Below, in pieces: positions 20,978 through 34,374 of a stretch of DNA of 64,000 nt; positions within the stretch are counted from its first letter, which is position 1; every line of letters starts with the position of its first letter. Position numbers and translations under genes: made by a program. A model generated the notes under the pieces. That model saw only the letters and a program-made list of their open reading frames with translations, was not told the DNA's origin and did no database searches. This DNA is from Ryuthela nishihirai (taxonomy: Eukaryota > Arthropoda > Arachnida > Araneae > Heptathelidae): positions 8,817,901 through 8,881,900 of the forward strand of contig JAWZYU010000013.1 of assembly GCA_038380435.1 (NCBI GenBank), written 5' to 3'.

Positions 20978-22329
20978 TTAGAAGTGTTAATATTGTTCTC
21001 TGTATCAAGACCTCGCACAGCTAGCAAGCTATGTTGGGTCGAATGTTTTATATCGGGTGGGTGTAAAAGAAAGGGATGGGAAACCAAAGCTAGCATCGTA
21101 GAACGATTCAACCGTACGTTAAAGACAAAAATGTGGTGATATTTCACACATGTGTTCCATGGATAGTGATCGTTGTCTCTATAGATTTAAAGTATAGAGT
21201 GTGTATCTCTTTGTATGTAATCGCTTATAACGAGACAATATTTCCTTTAAAAGTTGGAATATTATTATGAACTAAAAAAGTGATGATATATACACTATCT
21301 GATCGTTAAAATCAAACTTTAGCAGGTTAATATATCGTTCTCAAGGTAGTCGGTAATTAGTGTGTCTTTGCTTTTAAAAATAAACACGACTTCACGTAGC
21401 TAATTGTCGTAACAATTACCTCTCATACGATCCGTAGAAGGGGTCGCTGATGGCAGGTAAACAATGTTCATGTCTTACTATGGATCAAATATCCGAACAC
21501 TATGGTTGATTACATATTTCTGAAAAATATCTGCCAACGATTACAGCCTTCGTCCCTCAGAATCGTGAAGTAATTAGTACTAGCTTGCAGGGGGGTAATG
21601 TTCCACAGACAATGTTCTTTCAGATTGCCAAACAAGATAATATCAAAATCGTATGCTAACCCGAACCACTTGTTCTAAGACTTCCACACTAGTGCAGAAA
21701 TAGGAGGAAAAAATAACTAAACAGACATCTCCGTGTTAGATTGTAGTGAAACATCCAATCTTTTGTCGAAAAGCTTGTGTCTGCAGCTAGCCACCTTCAC
21801 ATGCACTTATTCAAACGTGCTGAAAAGAGATAGTACGCTGGAATAACTGGCGACAGAGCTAGATCTCGATTCTGGGGGGTGACTTTTCACGGAAATACTA
21901 TAAACAGTGAGTTTTCAGATTTTAAATTTCCAAACTTCGGTGGTCCTTTACTATATGCAAAGTATTTTTGTGATATTCATCCGTGTGTACGCAATGGACC
22001 GTGATTTACTAGCGTGGGGGAGGGGGGGGGTTAATATTTTATGATTTTTCCTGTATTACTCCTTCCGCTACGGTGTGACTTTTATCGGTCGCTCCTTATA
22101 TGACACTTGTTAATAGTCGTTTTTTCTATCTTACAGTATTTGCGCTGTAATCTGCTGTTTTTACAGCCATCACACTGCATTTTTATACTTTCTCTCTCGT
22201 CACGGTTATTCTGCCTTCAAAAGAATTGTGAAAATATTCACCTATCCCGTTGTGCGAATTTACAGATATCCCTTTACAGTTTCGTTTATGCACGTAATTT
22301 AGTTAAACGACCTAGTCACATACTGTATC

Positions 22330-22470
22330 GGGGGGGGGGGGGGGGGGGGGGGGGGTTAAAGTACTGAATAGGCAATTGTGCGATTTTCGTCGTAAGCAAT
22401 TTATCTACTTTGATCGTATGCAATTTATTTTTTTTCGTTGCAATTTATCTACTTTGATCGTATGGTTTAT
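22330..22470. repeat. 26-base G run and local triplication, right arm only
   Basis: The G run at 22330-22355 is twice the length of the 13-base C run on the left arm. Just beyond it GCAATTTAT occurs three times, and CTACTTTGATCGTATG twice, where the left arm has one copy. Slippage-type differences between the arms. Confidence 0.7.
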
Positions 22471-23084
22471 TAGAAAGGGAAGATGTATTAGTGTTTGAAC
22501 TTTATGCATGCTTTCTCTCACAAAATAATTAATGAGCGTTTTACGAATCTGTGTCGTGAAGCAGACTCAATCTTTCATTCTAAATGCTTACCCAGCCTAT
22601 GGACAGATAGTTTGTCGATGTAATGACAAGTCTGATGTGTAGATAGACACTTTGATTAGCGAATGTCAGAAAAAGTCGTTGAATGTGTAAAACATCACTT
22701 GTGATCCTGATAGCATCGACCGGGGTATGAACTCAGAAGATTGTGGGGTCGGAACTTTACAGAGGTCTATTCATATTAGATAATTTCTCGAGGGTTATGA
22801 TAGTATAGTGAGCGAGGATCCCAGTCTATATTACTGTTGTCAAGCTCTGTACATTACGTTTCACACAAGTCCGTTCATGGTTTTCTAGTGCACGGTCGTA
22901 TCGTTTAGTGCGGGTCGTCCTTGGCGTCGAAGTCGCTCGCGTTCCACAGAAAACTGCGCATTATCGCGGTTGGAAAAAATAAAAAGGTTGAAACTCAACC
23001 CCAGAATGTCATATGAAAATTTGAAGTGAGGATGTTAATACTAAAGGTTTCGTATTTTTTCCATGGAATTATACGCCACATATT

Positions 23085-24650
23085 TCTTATGACATTAAAA
23101 ATTGTTCCCTTTTCTAGAAGGCACCCGACACGGTGTTCTGATAAAGTGTAGAATTCGGCAGGAGACCCATCAGGCTTTTGGTCCGAGCGACTGCTCCTCT
23201 CAAAGTGAGTCGAACCATACTCCTTTAACGCATGTTGGAACTTAAGTTTTACGGAAACGTATGAATTCTACTTTTAACATTCTGCCACACAGGCTTTACC
23301 CTGTAAAAGCATGTAACTGGGGGATGCATCGAATAGCGTTACTTCCTCGGAAAGAGTTTGCATCATGTACTGGTGATACAGCTATAATAAGTATTTTTAA
23401 ACAATGTCGCGTAACAGGGGAGTTTTTTAATTTCGTAGGACTTTTGTTAAAAGCCATCCGGAGTGAGGATCCGAACACGGATCTTTTAGGTAAACCCTAT
23501 TACCTTCAATATTTTTCATCACGAGGAATAAAATCAGATTTTTTATTTTCTGCGGAGCTGCTACTGTAAGGTAGCCATTCTTCTAGTAAAAATATGCCAG
23601 CCAATAGTCGCAGAGTTGAAAGAAATAAGTATTGATTAAAACGGACTTTACATCAGTTATACGTATAGTAATATTCTGAGTGCTTGGAGAACGCGACAGC
23701 CACATGGATTTCTGATAGCGTAGCATTCAGCAGGAGCCATGCATTCCACTGCAGCCCCTGTGACCTTTGTACGTCACCAGCCTGCAGTGTCCGTTCAGAT
23801 CACATGGGAGTGAGTGTGTGTGGAAACGAGGGTGGGAGCACTAGGCGGAGCATATAGCGGATTCGAAGTATCAGTCCCGTTGCAAATAAAATTTCAGCGG
23901 ATTAGCGTAGACAAGTTGAGAGGGGTGCGTGAGACATTGTATTATTTTTTTTATAGCTGAAGTATTAAACTACGACCTCCCTACTCCATTAATGTGCATT
24001 CCTGATGGAACTAAAGTTTTTTCACGCGACGTACTTTTAACATTCTACCTCGTAGAAAAAAAAATATTCTTTCACCCGGTTTCACCAGCGTGATGAGACA
24101 CGCAAACGACGGAGGAAACGATTTTTTTAAAAACTGTTTTACCTGATTTTTCTTCGAACAGTGTTACTCTCCTGTACCGCGGATTACAACAGTAATAAGT
24201 ATTTTTAAAACGTGGCGTAATAAAACTGTTAGTCATACTTTTGCAATCACAATGTTTTTTTGAAGTGACTTAGTAAAGGAAATTGGGAACACGGATCAAG
24301 GCTGTGAGTGGGTTTTCACGATGTACGGAAGCAGTACAGGTCCAAGATTCATTCATCAATAAAAACCTTGTGATTCCCCGTTTGGAATAATTTCGTAGGG
24401 TTTAACCGTCCATCAGCGAGAGGTTGTCCGTGGTGAGGATCCGAACACGAAGTCTTTTAAGTCGAACCTGTTACCCCATCAATATTTTTCATCACGACGA
24501 ATAAAATCAGATTTTATTAATTTTTCGCCCGATAGCATTTTTTATTTTCTGCGGGGGCTGTTACTGCAGGGGTAGGGTTTCTTCTAGTAAAAAATGCAAC
24601 AACCAGTAATCGCTAGGGATAAAAGAAATAAGTGTTGGTTTTAAAATGGT
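23085..24650. repeat. Mirror copy of the two direct repeat blocks
   Basis: Right-arm counterpart of 15480-17045 with scattered substitutions. The 102-codon frame is here 23261-23569 on the plus strand. Confidence 0.7.
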
Positions 24651-24932
24651 TATAAAAATACGTATATGAAAAGACTGTCGGTGTAAGATCTAAATTTTAA
24701 AAGTGGAGAGGGAGCCTACCCGCAATAACTATGCTATAAGAGTTGTTAATCCTAACACACTGTGTAAAATTATACTGAAGGTTAAACATCCCTATAAAAT
24801 TTACTCTGTTAACGGGGGTGATAGAGAAGAAAAATGTATAGATAGAGAAGAGTTGTGAACAGAAATTGTACGATCGATAATCCTTTCTACACAAATGAAG
24901 TGGTTCTGAAAAGAACCTTTTGTTGTTTTTAA

Positions 24933-25259
24933 TTATCCTACAACCTCCACAATGCCCGCAATCTCTATTGAGGTCATGGCATCCTCGACAACCGATAGGT
25001 AGTCCATCCTTTTGACATGGTTTAACGCTTCTACTTCCGCAAAACACACACGGCATAGAAACTCATGGGCAATTTCGTACGTTTCTATGACCGCCTCACC
25101 TTGCATCGTACTGAGCATATGCAGGATTTTGTCGGTTATAACATTCATTAATGTCTGCAAGCATTCCTGGTAGGTTATATCCTTCTGATATGAAGGAATA
25201 CCTACAGACGCCAATATGCATCGTGCAGTCACATAAAACGATTGACGCGTTCTCGACAT
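24933..25259 (-). CDS. Histone-fold-like small protein (candidate), right copy
   Basis: Mirror of 14866-15192 starting at the equivalent ATG (25259) and ending at 24933. Both copies are uninterrupted. Differences visible in translation are Phe to Tyr, Asp to Glu, Ile to Met, and a Glu to Gly at the last residue, plus a Glu to Gln before the predicted third helix; most are conservative. An intact frame in both diverged arms hints at past selection but is weak evidence for a 108-codon gene. The CRE near the left copy is altered here (TGACCTCA). Confidence 0.4.
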   Translation of the reverse strand: MSRTRQSFYVTARCILASVGIPSYQKDITYQECLQTLMNVITDKILHMLSTMQGEAVIETYEIAHEFLCRVCFAEVEALNHVKRMDYLSVVEDAMTSIEIAGIVEVVG

Positions 25260-26464
25260 TCTACCAGAGACTTTCAAACTATGACAACTCGACAGACAGA
25301 CAGAACACTGAGTAGAATGTTCATGTCTTAACAAGTCCCCTGTATATGTAAACAGTGCTCAGCCTTCTGATACGTGTCAATCGCTGGTCACTCCACGTTA
25401 CTTTCCCCTTGTTGTGACCTCACCTACCCTTAGAGAACAACAACGTATGAGTAATCACACTGAGCTCTGGACACTCCACCTCCCGGGGCGATTGCATCAT
25501 GCTACCTGACCGGTAAGAGGACACGTATGGGCATGATGAAACTCCACGTTCCTCCGATTGTGCCACGTACGACTTAAGGAGTTGACAGAATGAAGCTGGG
25601 GTAACGCGTTCAACTCTCGTTGCCGAGAAGAAGTTTTTTTTTTTCGATAAAACGCATCTACAGAAAACTGATTCAACAGTACGGTGGGTTTTTTTAATAA
25701 AGGTAAGGGAATTTTGATGAGTGTTTAATTACTAGGGAGTTTAATAGCAGGGAATTTTAATTATAAAGGAATCGTTTAGTCGTCCTGGCTAAATGAATAG
25801 CAAAGAGTTTTAATTACTAAGGAATAAATACAACTCTGTGAGTTGATTTACAATTTGAGATCTGCATTAGACAGTCAAAAAGAGTTGAACGGATTTGTAA
25901 AATTTCAGGTGAATACGGGAGATGTACTAAAAATACGCATTGGACGCATCCTGTTAAATTTTTAAGGGAAGATAATTATGGCAAGTGTTTAATTACTAGG
26001 GTCCCGATTTTCTGTGAGATGTTACAATTGTATCATCCCTTTCTATGCAATTATTCCGAGTCTTGCATCAGCCGATCCGAGGGCTTAAACTACAGGTAGG
26101 GCTTAAAAGGTCAACCGGGGGGCCTGCAGGAGGGCTTAAAATATAGGTCAACCATTGGGGGAAAATAAAGAAAACTCGGGAATTAGAGTTAAAATAAGGA
26201 GGTTTTTCCGAAAATAGTACTCTCCATTGTCAACAGATGGTACCAGGGGGTTTTTTTAATAAGGAGGAAGAAATTTTTAATAGAGGGGAGTAATTTTTAA
26301 TAGGAGGGGAAATCAAAGAATTAAAATAAGGGTTTTTGGGGAATTAGTGTTCCTCACAGGCACCCGATGACGCCAGGGGTTTTTTCATAAGGGGGGAGGA
26401 ATTTTTTTATAAAGGGGGAAATCAAAAATCGAAAAATTAGAATCAAAAATAGGGGTTTTTTAAA

Positions 26465-27630
26465 TTAGTACTGCTGTCATTAAAACAAGCTGGCCAGCTT
26501 GTTTTAATGACAGTAGCCAAGAAGCTGGCCAGCTGGTTGCTGTGATGTGTCATTTCAGCAAATCACGTGAACACAGTCGAATCGGGAGTGAAGGGTTTTT
26601 TTTTTTTCATGCTCTTAGTTTGCAAAGACGCGTCGCTTCTTGTACGCTCTACGTGAGAACAACGGCATAAGTACAGAGGCCCGATCAGAACATATATGTC
26701 AAAGCATAGTTAGGTGGATTTTTATGTTTCGCCGAAGCTTTCTCATTTCGCTGGATTAATCCAGGTATGTTGAGAGGGTATGTTCGAGTGAGACTTATGT
26801 ATTATTTTTATAGTAGGTTATTGTATTTTACTGTTGTCCTCTATTAACACGCATTCGTGTTGGAGCTAGTTTTCTTTACGTAAGCTGATACCTATGAGCA
26901 TGCATAATCAAACAAAATGTACTGGAGATGATAGAATACCTTCAAAATATGCTGGAATGCCTTCCACTTAGAAGAATTTTGAAAATATTCTTCCATCCAC
27001 TGCAGTGTGTGCGTATTTACTGTTATTCCAAATTCACTGCATATAGTGTCTTTCTACCAACAATTGCAATGTGTGCGTATTTACAAATATTCTGCCATTC
27101 ATTTTACTGTTTTTCAAAGCAATTTTACCAACCATTTCGTTGTTTTTTTCAATTCTGAGGGGTCTTTTATGCATTCAATTTAATTAAATTGCCTAGTACA
27201 TGTAGCAAAGGGTTCATAGCTCGATAGAGAAAGGGTACTAGACCGCTGTTAGGAGAGAAATCCTCCTGTCAAGGTCATTCAGAGTATTTTTCGACGCAGA
27301 ATGGTATTAGACAGATATGCAACGAATGTGATTCACAGATATGAGAAATAATGTATATTGCTAGTATATTGTTGCGATCTGCATTATACAGAGTTAAGAG
27401 TGTAAATTCCATTATGGAAAAATAGAATTACTAGGTTACTTTCACGGTACCATCTGTCATTAAAACATGGTTCCTAGCGAGACATGAAGGAAGTGTGAGA
27501 TACAATGTAAATATTTCATACAGCCCGGCAGGTATAAATATTTTTAAACACAGCACGAGTGAATTCAGCCACCGACAAAAGCAAGGAATTCCCAATATGC
27601 AGTAATATTACAAACATTTTCACGGTCACC
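26465..27630. other. Right-only segment at arm breakpoint
   Basis: This 1.17 kb has no mirrored partner on the left arm, which has only about 0.23 kb of unrelated sequence there. It begins with a perfect 40-bp palindrome and ends with further copies of the degenerate repeat found in the adjoining arm (CATCTGTCATTAAAACATGG at about 27449). No convincing gene is visible; a 76-codon frame at 26928-27158 is low-complexity and hydrophobic. Confidence 0.75.
26474..26513. repeat. Perfect 40-bp palindrome at the arm breakpoint
   Basis: A 20-base half site beginning CTGTCATTAAAAC is followed without spacer by its exact reverse complement. The CTGTCATTAAAAC part is the same as the core of neighbouring repeats (CATCTGTCATTAAAACATGG at about 27449). 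It lies where homology to the left arm ends. Confidence 0.95.
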
Positions 27631-28830
27631 CACGTGGTGTCATCCGTCAATGAACAGTGATCCCTCATGATGAGTGAGATAAGCAGTAAAAAAAAAAGTC
27701 CTCCTTCAGAGCAAGGAGTGTAATGCCCTATTCGGAACTTAAAACATTTATTACTGTCTATGAAACGTGGTAAATCTGGGAGGAGGTTAAAAATATATTG
27801 CGTGGACTGTTTTCACAGAGTGGGGAAGTATTTCCAAATAAATAACGCTGATAATTATTATACAGAGCAAACAGTGTAAAACCTGTGGTATAATATATTC
27901 ATTACTGCTACATTTAATTCTCAGATTATTGGCAACCGTCAATAAAACGTGGTCTGCAGGAGGGTATGTGATGAAGATAAAAAATTACTCCTAATGAAAT
28001 ATACAGAGGGAATAAGTGAATTTGAAAAAAATGTTTATTTTATGTTGCGTAAATGGTAGGACTGTTCTCAGATTGTTGAAATAATGCTTATGATACCGAC
28101 GACTCTAAATAAATCGTGGTTCTGTGAAAATGCAGAATGATAGGGAAAACATCAGCCACCGGCAGAATATGGGCTCGATAAATGGGACTTTTTGAAAACA
28201 GTTATTTTTTCAAGCAATGATTACTGTGATGTCTTCCTATGAAAGGTGCTTGAGAATAAAAATGTGAGAGAAAGATATAAATTTATTGCTTCGTCTGTTG
28301 ATGCAAAATGGGAAAAGTATATCCATATACGCTGATAATAATTATTAAGAGTAAGGACTCCCCCCACAATTTACACAGGACTATGTTAAAAAACTGTTTA
28401 CGATGTTTTTTTGAAATGGTTTAGTATGAAAATTAATGATTTTCAGGAGGAAATAAAAAAAAAAAAACGATAGTGGCACCATTTGGTTCAAAGGACTATT
28501 TACTCAAACTCTTGCGTTAAATGAAGGAAATAATTAATCAGTAGCAAATAGCGTTCATCCGAGTTCAATCTCCACTCACCCTCTAGCAATGAATCGATAA
28601 GACCACTGGCATGAGTATGCAAGATTAAAATATGTAGATATTTAAAAAATACGAATTATTATACAGAGATGTGTGATTCATCCGTTTGGAATAATATTTG
28701 TTTTAAATACGTATGACCTTTAAGTTTGTAAAAACATCCGACAGTAAAACGTGGTCCTCTGTAGGTGTGAGGTACCGAACGTTTGTTGCGAAATGCACGT
28801 TGCAGGACTTAGAATTATATGAATACGGGA
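27281..28830. repeat. Degenerate repeat field with ACCACGTTT core, right arm
   Basis: Mirror of 12300-13434, extended by right-only units (27281-27630). Cores on this strand read CCGTCAATAAAACGTGGT, CTGTCTATGAAACGTGG, CCGACAGTAAAACGTGGT and CTGTCATTAAAACATGG. ATTATACAGAG recurs with them. No gene is seen. The stretch 28830-29780 is also gene-free and contains the mirrored CRE (about 29483) and the tRNA-like relic. Confidence 0.6.
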
Positions 28831-29779
28831 CTTTGTAATTATTTGGAGGATTGCATCAGCCGTTCTGAGAAGGGTTGCCACCGAAAGTTTGGTTGGACTT
28901 AAATATTTTGAGGGTGGAAATTACGAGGTAGTCGTGCGATGGGGATGGAACTTTTTATAAGTGTTTAATAAAAAGATTGCATATTAATAAAGGGGGTATC
29001 AGTTATGGATAAATGTTTAATTAATAAGGAATAAATACAGGAAATATACAACTACTACATTAAAGTATAGAAATATATGTGGGGTTGATTTACGAGGATA
29101 ATCACGAATTAGAAAAAAAAATAAAAATACGCTGGTCATAAAAAAAAAACACGTTAATAAAAATAAAAAAAAGTTAATGAGAATACATCAATATAAAACT
29201 CGTGAAGGAAATAGAACCAACCGAGATTGGTTAATAAAGAACGCTTATCCCCACTTCAGACACATCTAAGCAATCCGAGTAAGTAGCAAGCTGTAACCGG
29301 TTGCGTTAGCATGCAAATTAAGCTTCTGACCCATAAGATAACCCGTTCAAAGCTCGCCTGGGAAAGAGTTTTTTTTTTTAATATGGGTACGTTCGTTAAA
29401 CACTAGATGACTCCATAATTACGATGGAGAATTCTGAGACCATGAGAGTTGTTAACTATGAGATGAGTCACACGGCCTGTGTGACGTCAGGATTCAAAAT
29501 GGCGGCTCTGGACTTCGAAAAAATTCGGATGAGGGTAGAAACCAAGATGGACGTCGGTGGAAATTACTAATGGATTATCTGCAATTTAACAGAATAATTT
29601 CAGATTAATACATTACTGGAGGGAGGTATTTTATTCACCATTGTCCGACTGCAGTCTTAAGAAGACATCGAGAATTCTGACCAATGTGCTCCGCCTCCAG
29701 CTTGAAACACACGGGAGGCAGAGCCCATAGGATTAACATAGCTCCGCCTCTGTTCCAGAACCCCCACTTTCCCCCTACT

Positions 29780-30480
29780 CGCGGTATCTAGAATGCAATA
29801 AGCATTTCGTCGATCATTTGAAGATTTCAAAAGAAACGTTAAAGGATGGTGAATCATTTGAAGATTTCAAAAGAAACGTTAAAGGATGATGAATCATTTA
29901 CTGGAGTGAAGTGGTTTTAAGCGCACTGTGTTTGATTCTTGTGGGTGTTCCTGGTGTCTTGCAAAGAGTGCAATGAGCCTTTCATCGATCATTTGAAGAA
30001 AAGAAACGTTAAAGGATGGTGAGTCATTTACCAGAGTGAAAAGTGCACTAATTCTTGCGAGTGTTCACGGTGTCTAGAGTGCAATGAAGCTTTCATCGAT
30101 CATTTGAAGATTTCAAAGAAACGTTAAAGGATGGTGAATCATTTAGTGGAGTGATTTGGTTTTAAGCGCACTGTGTGTGATTCTTGTGGGTTTTCACGGT
30201 GTCTTACAAAGAGTTCAATGAGCCTTTCATCGATCGTTTGAAGAAAAGAAACGTTAAAGGATGATGAATCATTTACCAGAGTGAAGTGGTTTTAAGCGCA
30301 GATTCGTGCGAGTGTTCACGTTGTCTAGAGTGCAATGAGCCTTTCATCGATCATTTGAAGAAAAAAACGTTAAAGAATGGTGAATTATTTACCAGAGTGT
30401 AGTGGTTTTAAGCGCAAATTCTTGCGAGTGTTCATGGTGTCTAGAGTGCAATGAGCCTTTCATCGATCATTTGAAGAATT
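29780..30480. repeat. Satellite array, right-arm copy
   Basis: Mirror of 10590-11285 with a few substitutions between the arms (for example Arg/Trp in the encoded CSRC stretch near 30430). Confidence 0.9.
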
Positions 30481-31899
30481 CAAATCGAGAAGACATGCAA
30501 AAGGAAGCACGTCTAGCTCTTGGCCAAACCACGAGAACTAGTCCTTCCCCCATATCGGTTTTAGTACTGAAGCACAAAATGCGTAGATGGTGAACGAGTG
30601 CCCTGTGGGCACGAATTTCATGCAAGCACGTGCGCAATTTGTCGAGGAGATGCTTCAGAAAACAGAGCATCAAGCAGACTGCTTAATAATTTTCCAAGTG
30701 GTTTGCACTCTTGAGGGGGGTGATTCCAGTTTCTAGGGGGGTATGCCGCATCCTACTTCCCTCTAATTAAGGGAAAACGAGGCTTCATCTTTTCATTGAA
30801 AACGGGCTGTCAGCACCCCCTTTGCCTTTGTACCTTTTTGATTTGGACGAATTTTCTCACGTTTCAAGATTTATATATAAACAGCCGTGACCATTAATAA
30901 AAGTGCCAAGCGACAAAACTTTTATCGATTAACCGACAAACACTTTCGCCACTTACAACAGAAGGATCAAAATAAGCCAGTGCCACAGAAAAGGCCATCC
31001 ACACAGATCTACACCTTGAGTAAGCAGCGTGTTACAAAAATCTCTCGTGCGAAAAAAGATTCACGGTGTGTCACGAAGTGCTGCAAGGAATCCCATTGCG
31101 AAGTTGTTTGTGGCGTTTTACCTTTGAGCAGGAAATGCAACCAAGAATTTTGTCTCTTTTTGACAATCCTCCAAACTGTGAGAGAATGTTCAGCCGTTCG
31201 GGAGTCAGCAATTTTGATAACAGAGAGCTGCAGACAGGCGTGCACCGTCGAGTCTCCTTAATACACGATGCGCAGACGAAATTCTCCGTTGCTTTGTCGG
31301 TGATATGGAGATGGTCCCTCAGTCTAGCCAATCAAAGACTTGTGCTCCTCTCCATTTTGATAGCCACCGTAAGGCCTGCCTGCCATTGGTATCATTGTTA
31401 CTTTTGAGCGGCAGTTACTTTTGTGCAAGATTTTTGGCAATTAAGAGTTTTTCTTGCGAAAACTCGGGGATGTTTGCAAACAATGATCCTTCTTTTCATT
31501 GGTTTCAAGGAAGCTGTTGCTAATAGATCAAGGAGATATTTTCTTGATCAAAAGTTTGACAATGATTACGTCTATATGTGTGAAAACTGACTGTGACTCT
31601 GTTGCCCCCATCCTCCGTTCAATGTGCCTAAAAAAGGGCCACAGAAAGACCTAGGATGCACGAGTGGCTCCCCTTGTACACGCTAGTTAACGAGATCATT
31701 GTTCCAAAGCTTGGCGTTGATTTTTTGCTACTGAGAGTCTCACAACGGTTTTTTGCAACATTCACCATGTATTATAAGGAATTTTAACATTTATCGGTTA
31801 CTGGAAGGCTAACATCTGAGGCTCTTTCACAAGGGTAACAAGGGAGCTGTATACAAGAGGCAGACATTTCCAGGGACTGTCAACAAGACTTAAAAGACA

Positions 31900-32350
31900 A
31901 ATGATCAAGGAATCAACTGTTTACAGTGGAAGGAGGGGACAATTCAGAATCACAAATAATAAATGATTAGGCTTGTAGCGTGGGTTGCTTTGCACGTGCG
32001 AAGACAAGACTTGAGGAAGAAAGCAAAAGAAACGTTAAAGGATGGTGAATCATTGACAATTTACCAGAGTGAAAAAGCACCAAGTGGTTTTAAGCGCACT
32101 GTGTTAGATCCACTGAAAAAGCTGTGCAAACTCACGAACTTGTGTTTGAGCAAGGAATCACGGTGTTTACAGTGGAAGAAGGGCGATTCAAAATCACGAA
32201 TAATAAAATGATTAGGCTCCTTTTGTATTTTTTTAGGGTTGTTTTGAACGTGACAAGACCTGAGGAAGAAAGCATTTCAAACTACAGGAAAAAATCTCCC
32301 CCAAACTTTGAGACTGCTTTATCAATTCACAAAACCTCATTTGTGGTTTA
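31900..32350 (+). repeat. Satellite-precursor duplication, right arm
   Basis: Mirror of 8715-9170. The 82-codon frame at 31963-32211 and the 75-codon frame at 32124-32351 overlap and are identical to the left-arm versions. Adjacent 30850-31900 mirrors the gene-like region 9200-10200. Confidence 0.55.
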
Positions 32351-34374
32351 AGTCCTACTTCCCACCCCCTCTTTGACGAAGACAAGGATCAAAATAAACA
32401 TTTTTTTGTGTCAACTCGTGCAGTAACCAGTTGATGATCTCTCGGCTTATCTAGATGTTGGGACTGTTTTTTGCTTGTGTCGATACGTCTTTCAACTCGT
32501 CATGAGAGTAAAAAAAGAGGGGGAAGCCATGTAATGGCTGATCAACACTTTTTTTTTTGCTCTGGTGGTTTAGCGTGCCAGACTCGTCTGCTAATTTAGT
32601 TCTGAGAGTTGTTACCATTTGTTTGAAGGAAACTGAACTAGATGAATCCTTTCAATTGGTTCATACCCAGTGCGTACGCTGGTTAACCTTGACGAATCCA
32701 CTTGGTAAAATATAGGCGAGTTGTGAAAATTGGGATTTGTTTTGTGAAATTAAGGAGAGTTGGACAAATCGAGGAAACAGCAAAATCTAGGGCAGTTGGG
32801 AAAATTCGAATCCACTTGGTAAAATACGAGCGTGTTGTGATAATTGGGATTGGGTTTCTAAAATTAAGGAGAGTTGACAAAATCGAAAAATCTTGGTAAA
32901 ATCTTGGGAAGTTTGAAAATTTTGAAGTTCAAAATCTAAGGTAATGGAAGAATAAGAGCATTTTGAAGTCTTATTCTTCCATTGGTCGGAATCAGTAGCT
33001 TGAGCGTTTCTTTCAACTCTCTTTGTCATAGCACGTGGATACGCTTCCTTTCCCAGGAACACTGTGACGCAGTGGTCCTGATTGCCTCTCTGAGGATCCA
33101 TCAGCAGTAAGAGTGGCTCTGCACTTGAGAGAACAGGAGAAGATGCCACTAATTTCTCCACTTTCTGGGGAGTGTCCTCACCGCTTCACATACGTTTTCT
33201 TTGTAGCAGCAGTTGGGGCTCCTGCTCAAGCCATGCTTTCCACAGGCATGAATGTAGGATAGCGACTAAGGTTCTGACCCACCCAGAATTTGCCTGAAAT
33301 GGTTTGCAAGTCTCAGGTCACATAACGCTGACCAAGAGAAATGAAGCACTTTTAATGTTTTGTGTAGATGGAAAAAATAAGTCTACACATAACAGTAGAT
33401 TTTTCCTCAACAGAGACCCATCAGTGCAACAATTCCAAGATCCATAATCAAGCTCCAAGCCATAAGCCAGTTCAGGGTTCAAATGATCAGCACCAAAGTC
33501 TTGTGAAGTTGATTACTACTTGGGTCGGCAAAAATAATGTGGCAATAGATGATCAGATCAGTAGGTCACATTGAACTGGCAACCCTCCCTTCCATTCCGT
33601 TCCAGACGAGAATATCTCTTTTGAAAGATACTAAAGGTGTGCCCCATGATAAGGCAGAGTCAACTTTTAGGTGCTAGGTCTGGCCACTTCTATGCATCAG
33701 TACAGGGGATTTGTGCACAGCTCTCCTTCGTGAGTATGCATAGCTACCATTTACAGACCTTAGTACTCTACGAAAGTTTTAAAATATTAAAAATTTAAAA
33801 TGTTAAAACACAGCACTAAAAAAACGTAACATTTCAACATAATGTTACAGATGCAATATCAAATGTAGTTCACGAATTGTTGTTATATCTGAAATAATTA
33901 ATATTTTCATACAAAAGATGGTTGTTTAGATATTGAACCTTATCATTAAATTTATAAAATGTTTTTAATTACGTTAGTGCAAGAAATGTTTAGCTCACGA
34001 CATTTTTCTTTGAGACATGCTTTGCATTTTTAGTTTCCCAAAAGTGTATTTGTATCATTGAAGTGGCTTAAACAAGAAATTACTTTACTTCGAGAGCAAA
34101 CACTGAAATTGAGATTCATGAAAGAGTTAGCTTTTGCCCCGAATGTGTTTCATTATAATGATAACTATGAACCTACATTGCACAATGCAAAAAAATTAAT
34201 GAAATTATTGAAGAGACTAATTTTTCTCTATGAGGGCGCAAATATGATTCTTTGCCCCTGGTGTCAATTTCCTAAAACATTAACCTATATAATGATTAAA
34301 ATGTGTTATTCTTAAAATAGATATGCTATTAAAATGTTAAAATATTTAAAATGGTGTCGCAAAACTCACACTTA

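Larger units (their letters stand above)
20978..26464. repeat. Inner right arm of giant inverted repeat
   Basis: Reverse complement of 13661-19129 with about 1-5% divergence in sampled stretches. Arm-specific changes include a G-run of 26 against 13 C on the left and a local triplication near 22395-22470. The second copy of the histone-fold candidate lies at 24933-25259. Confidence 0.9.
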
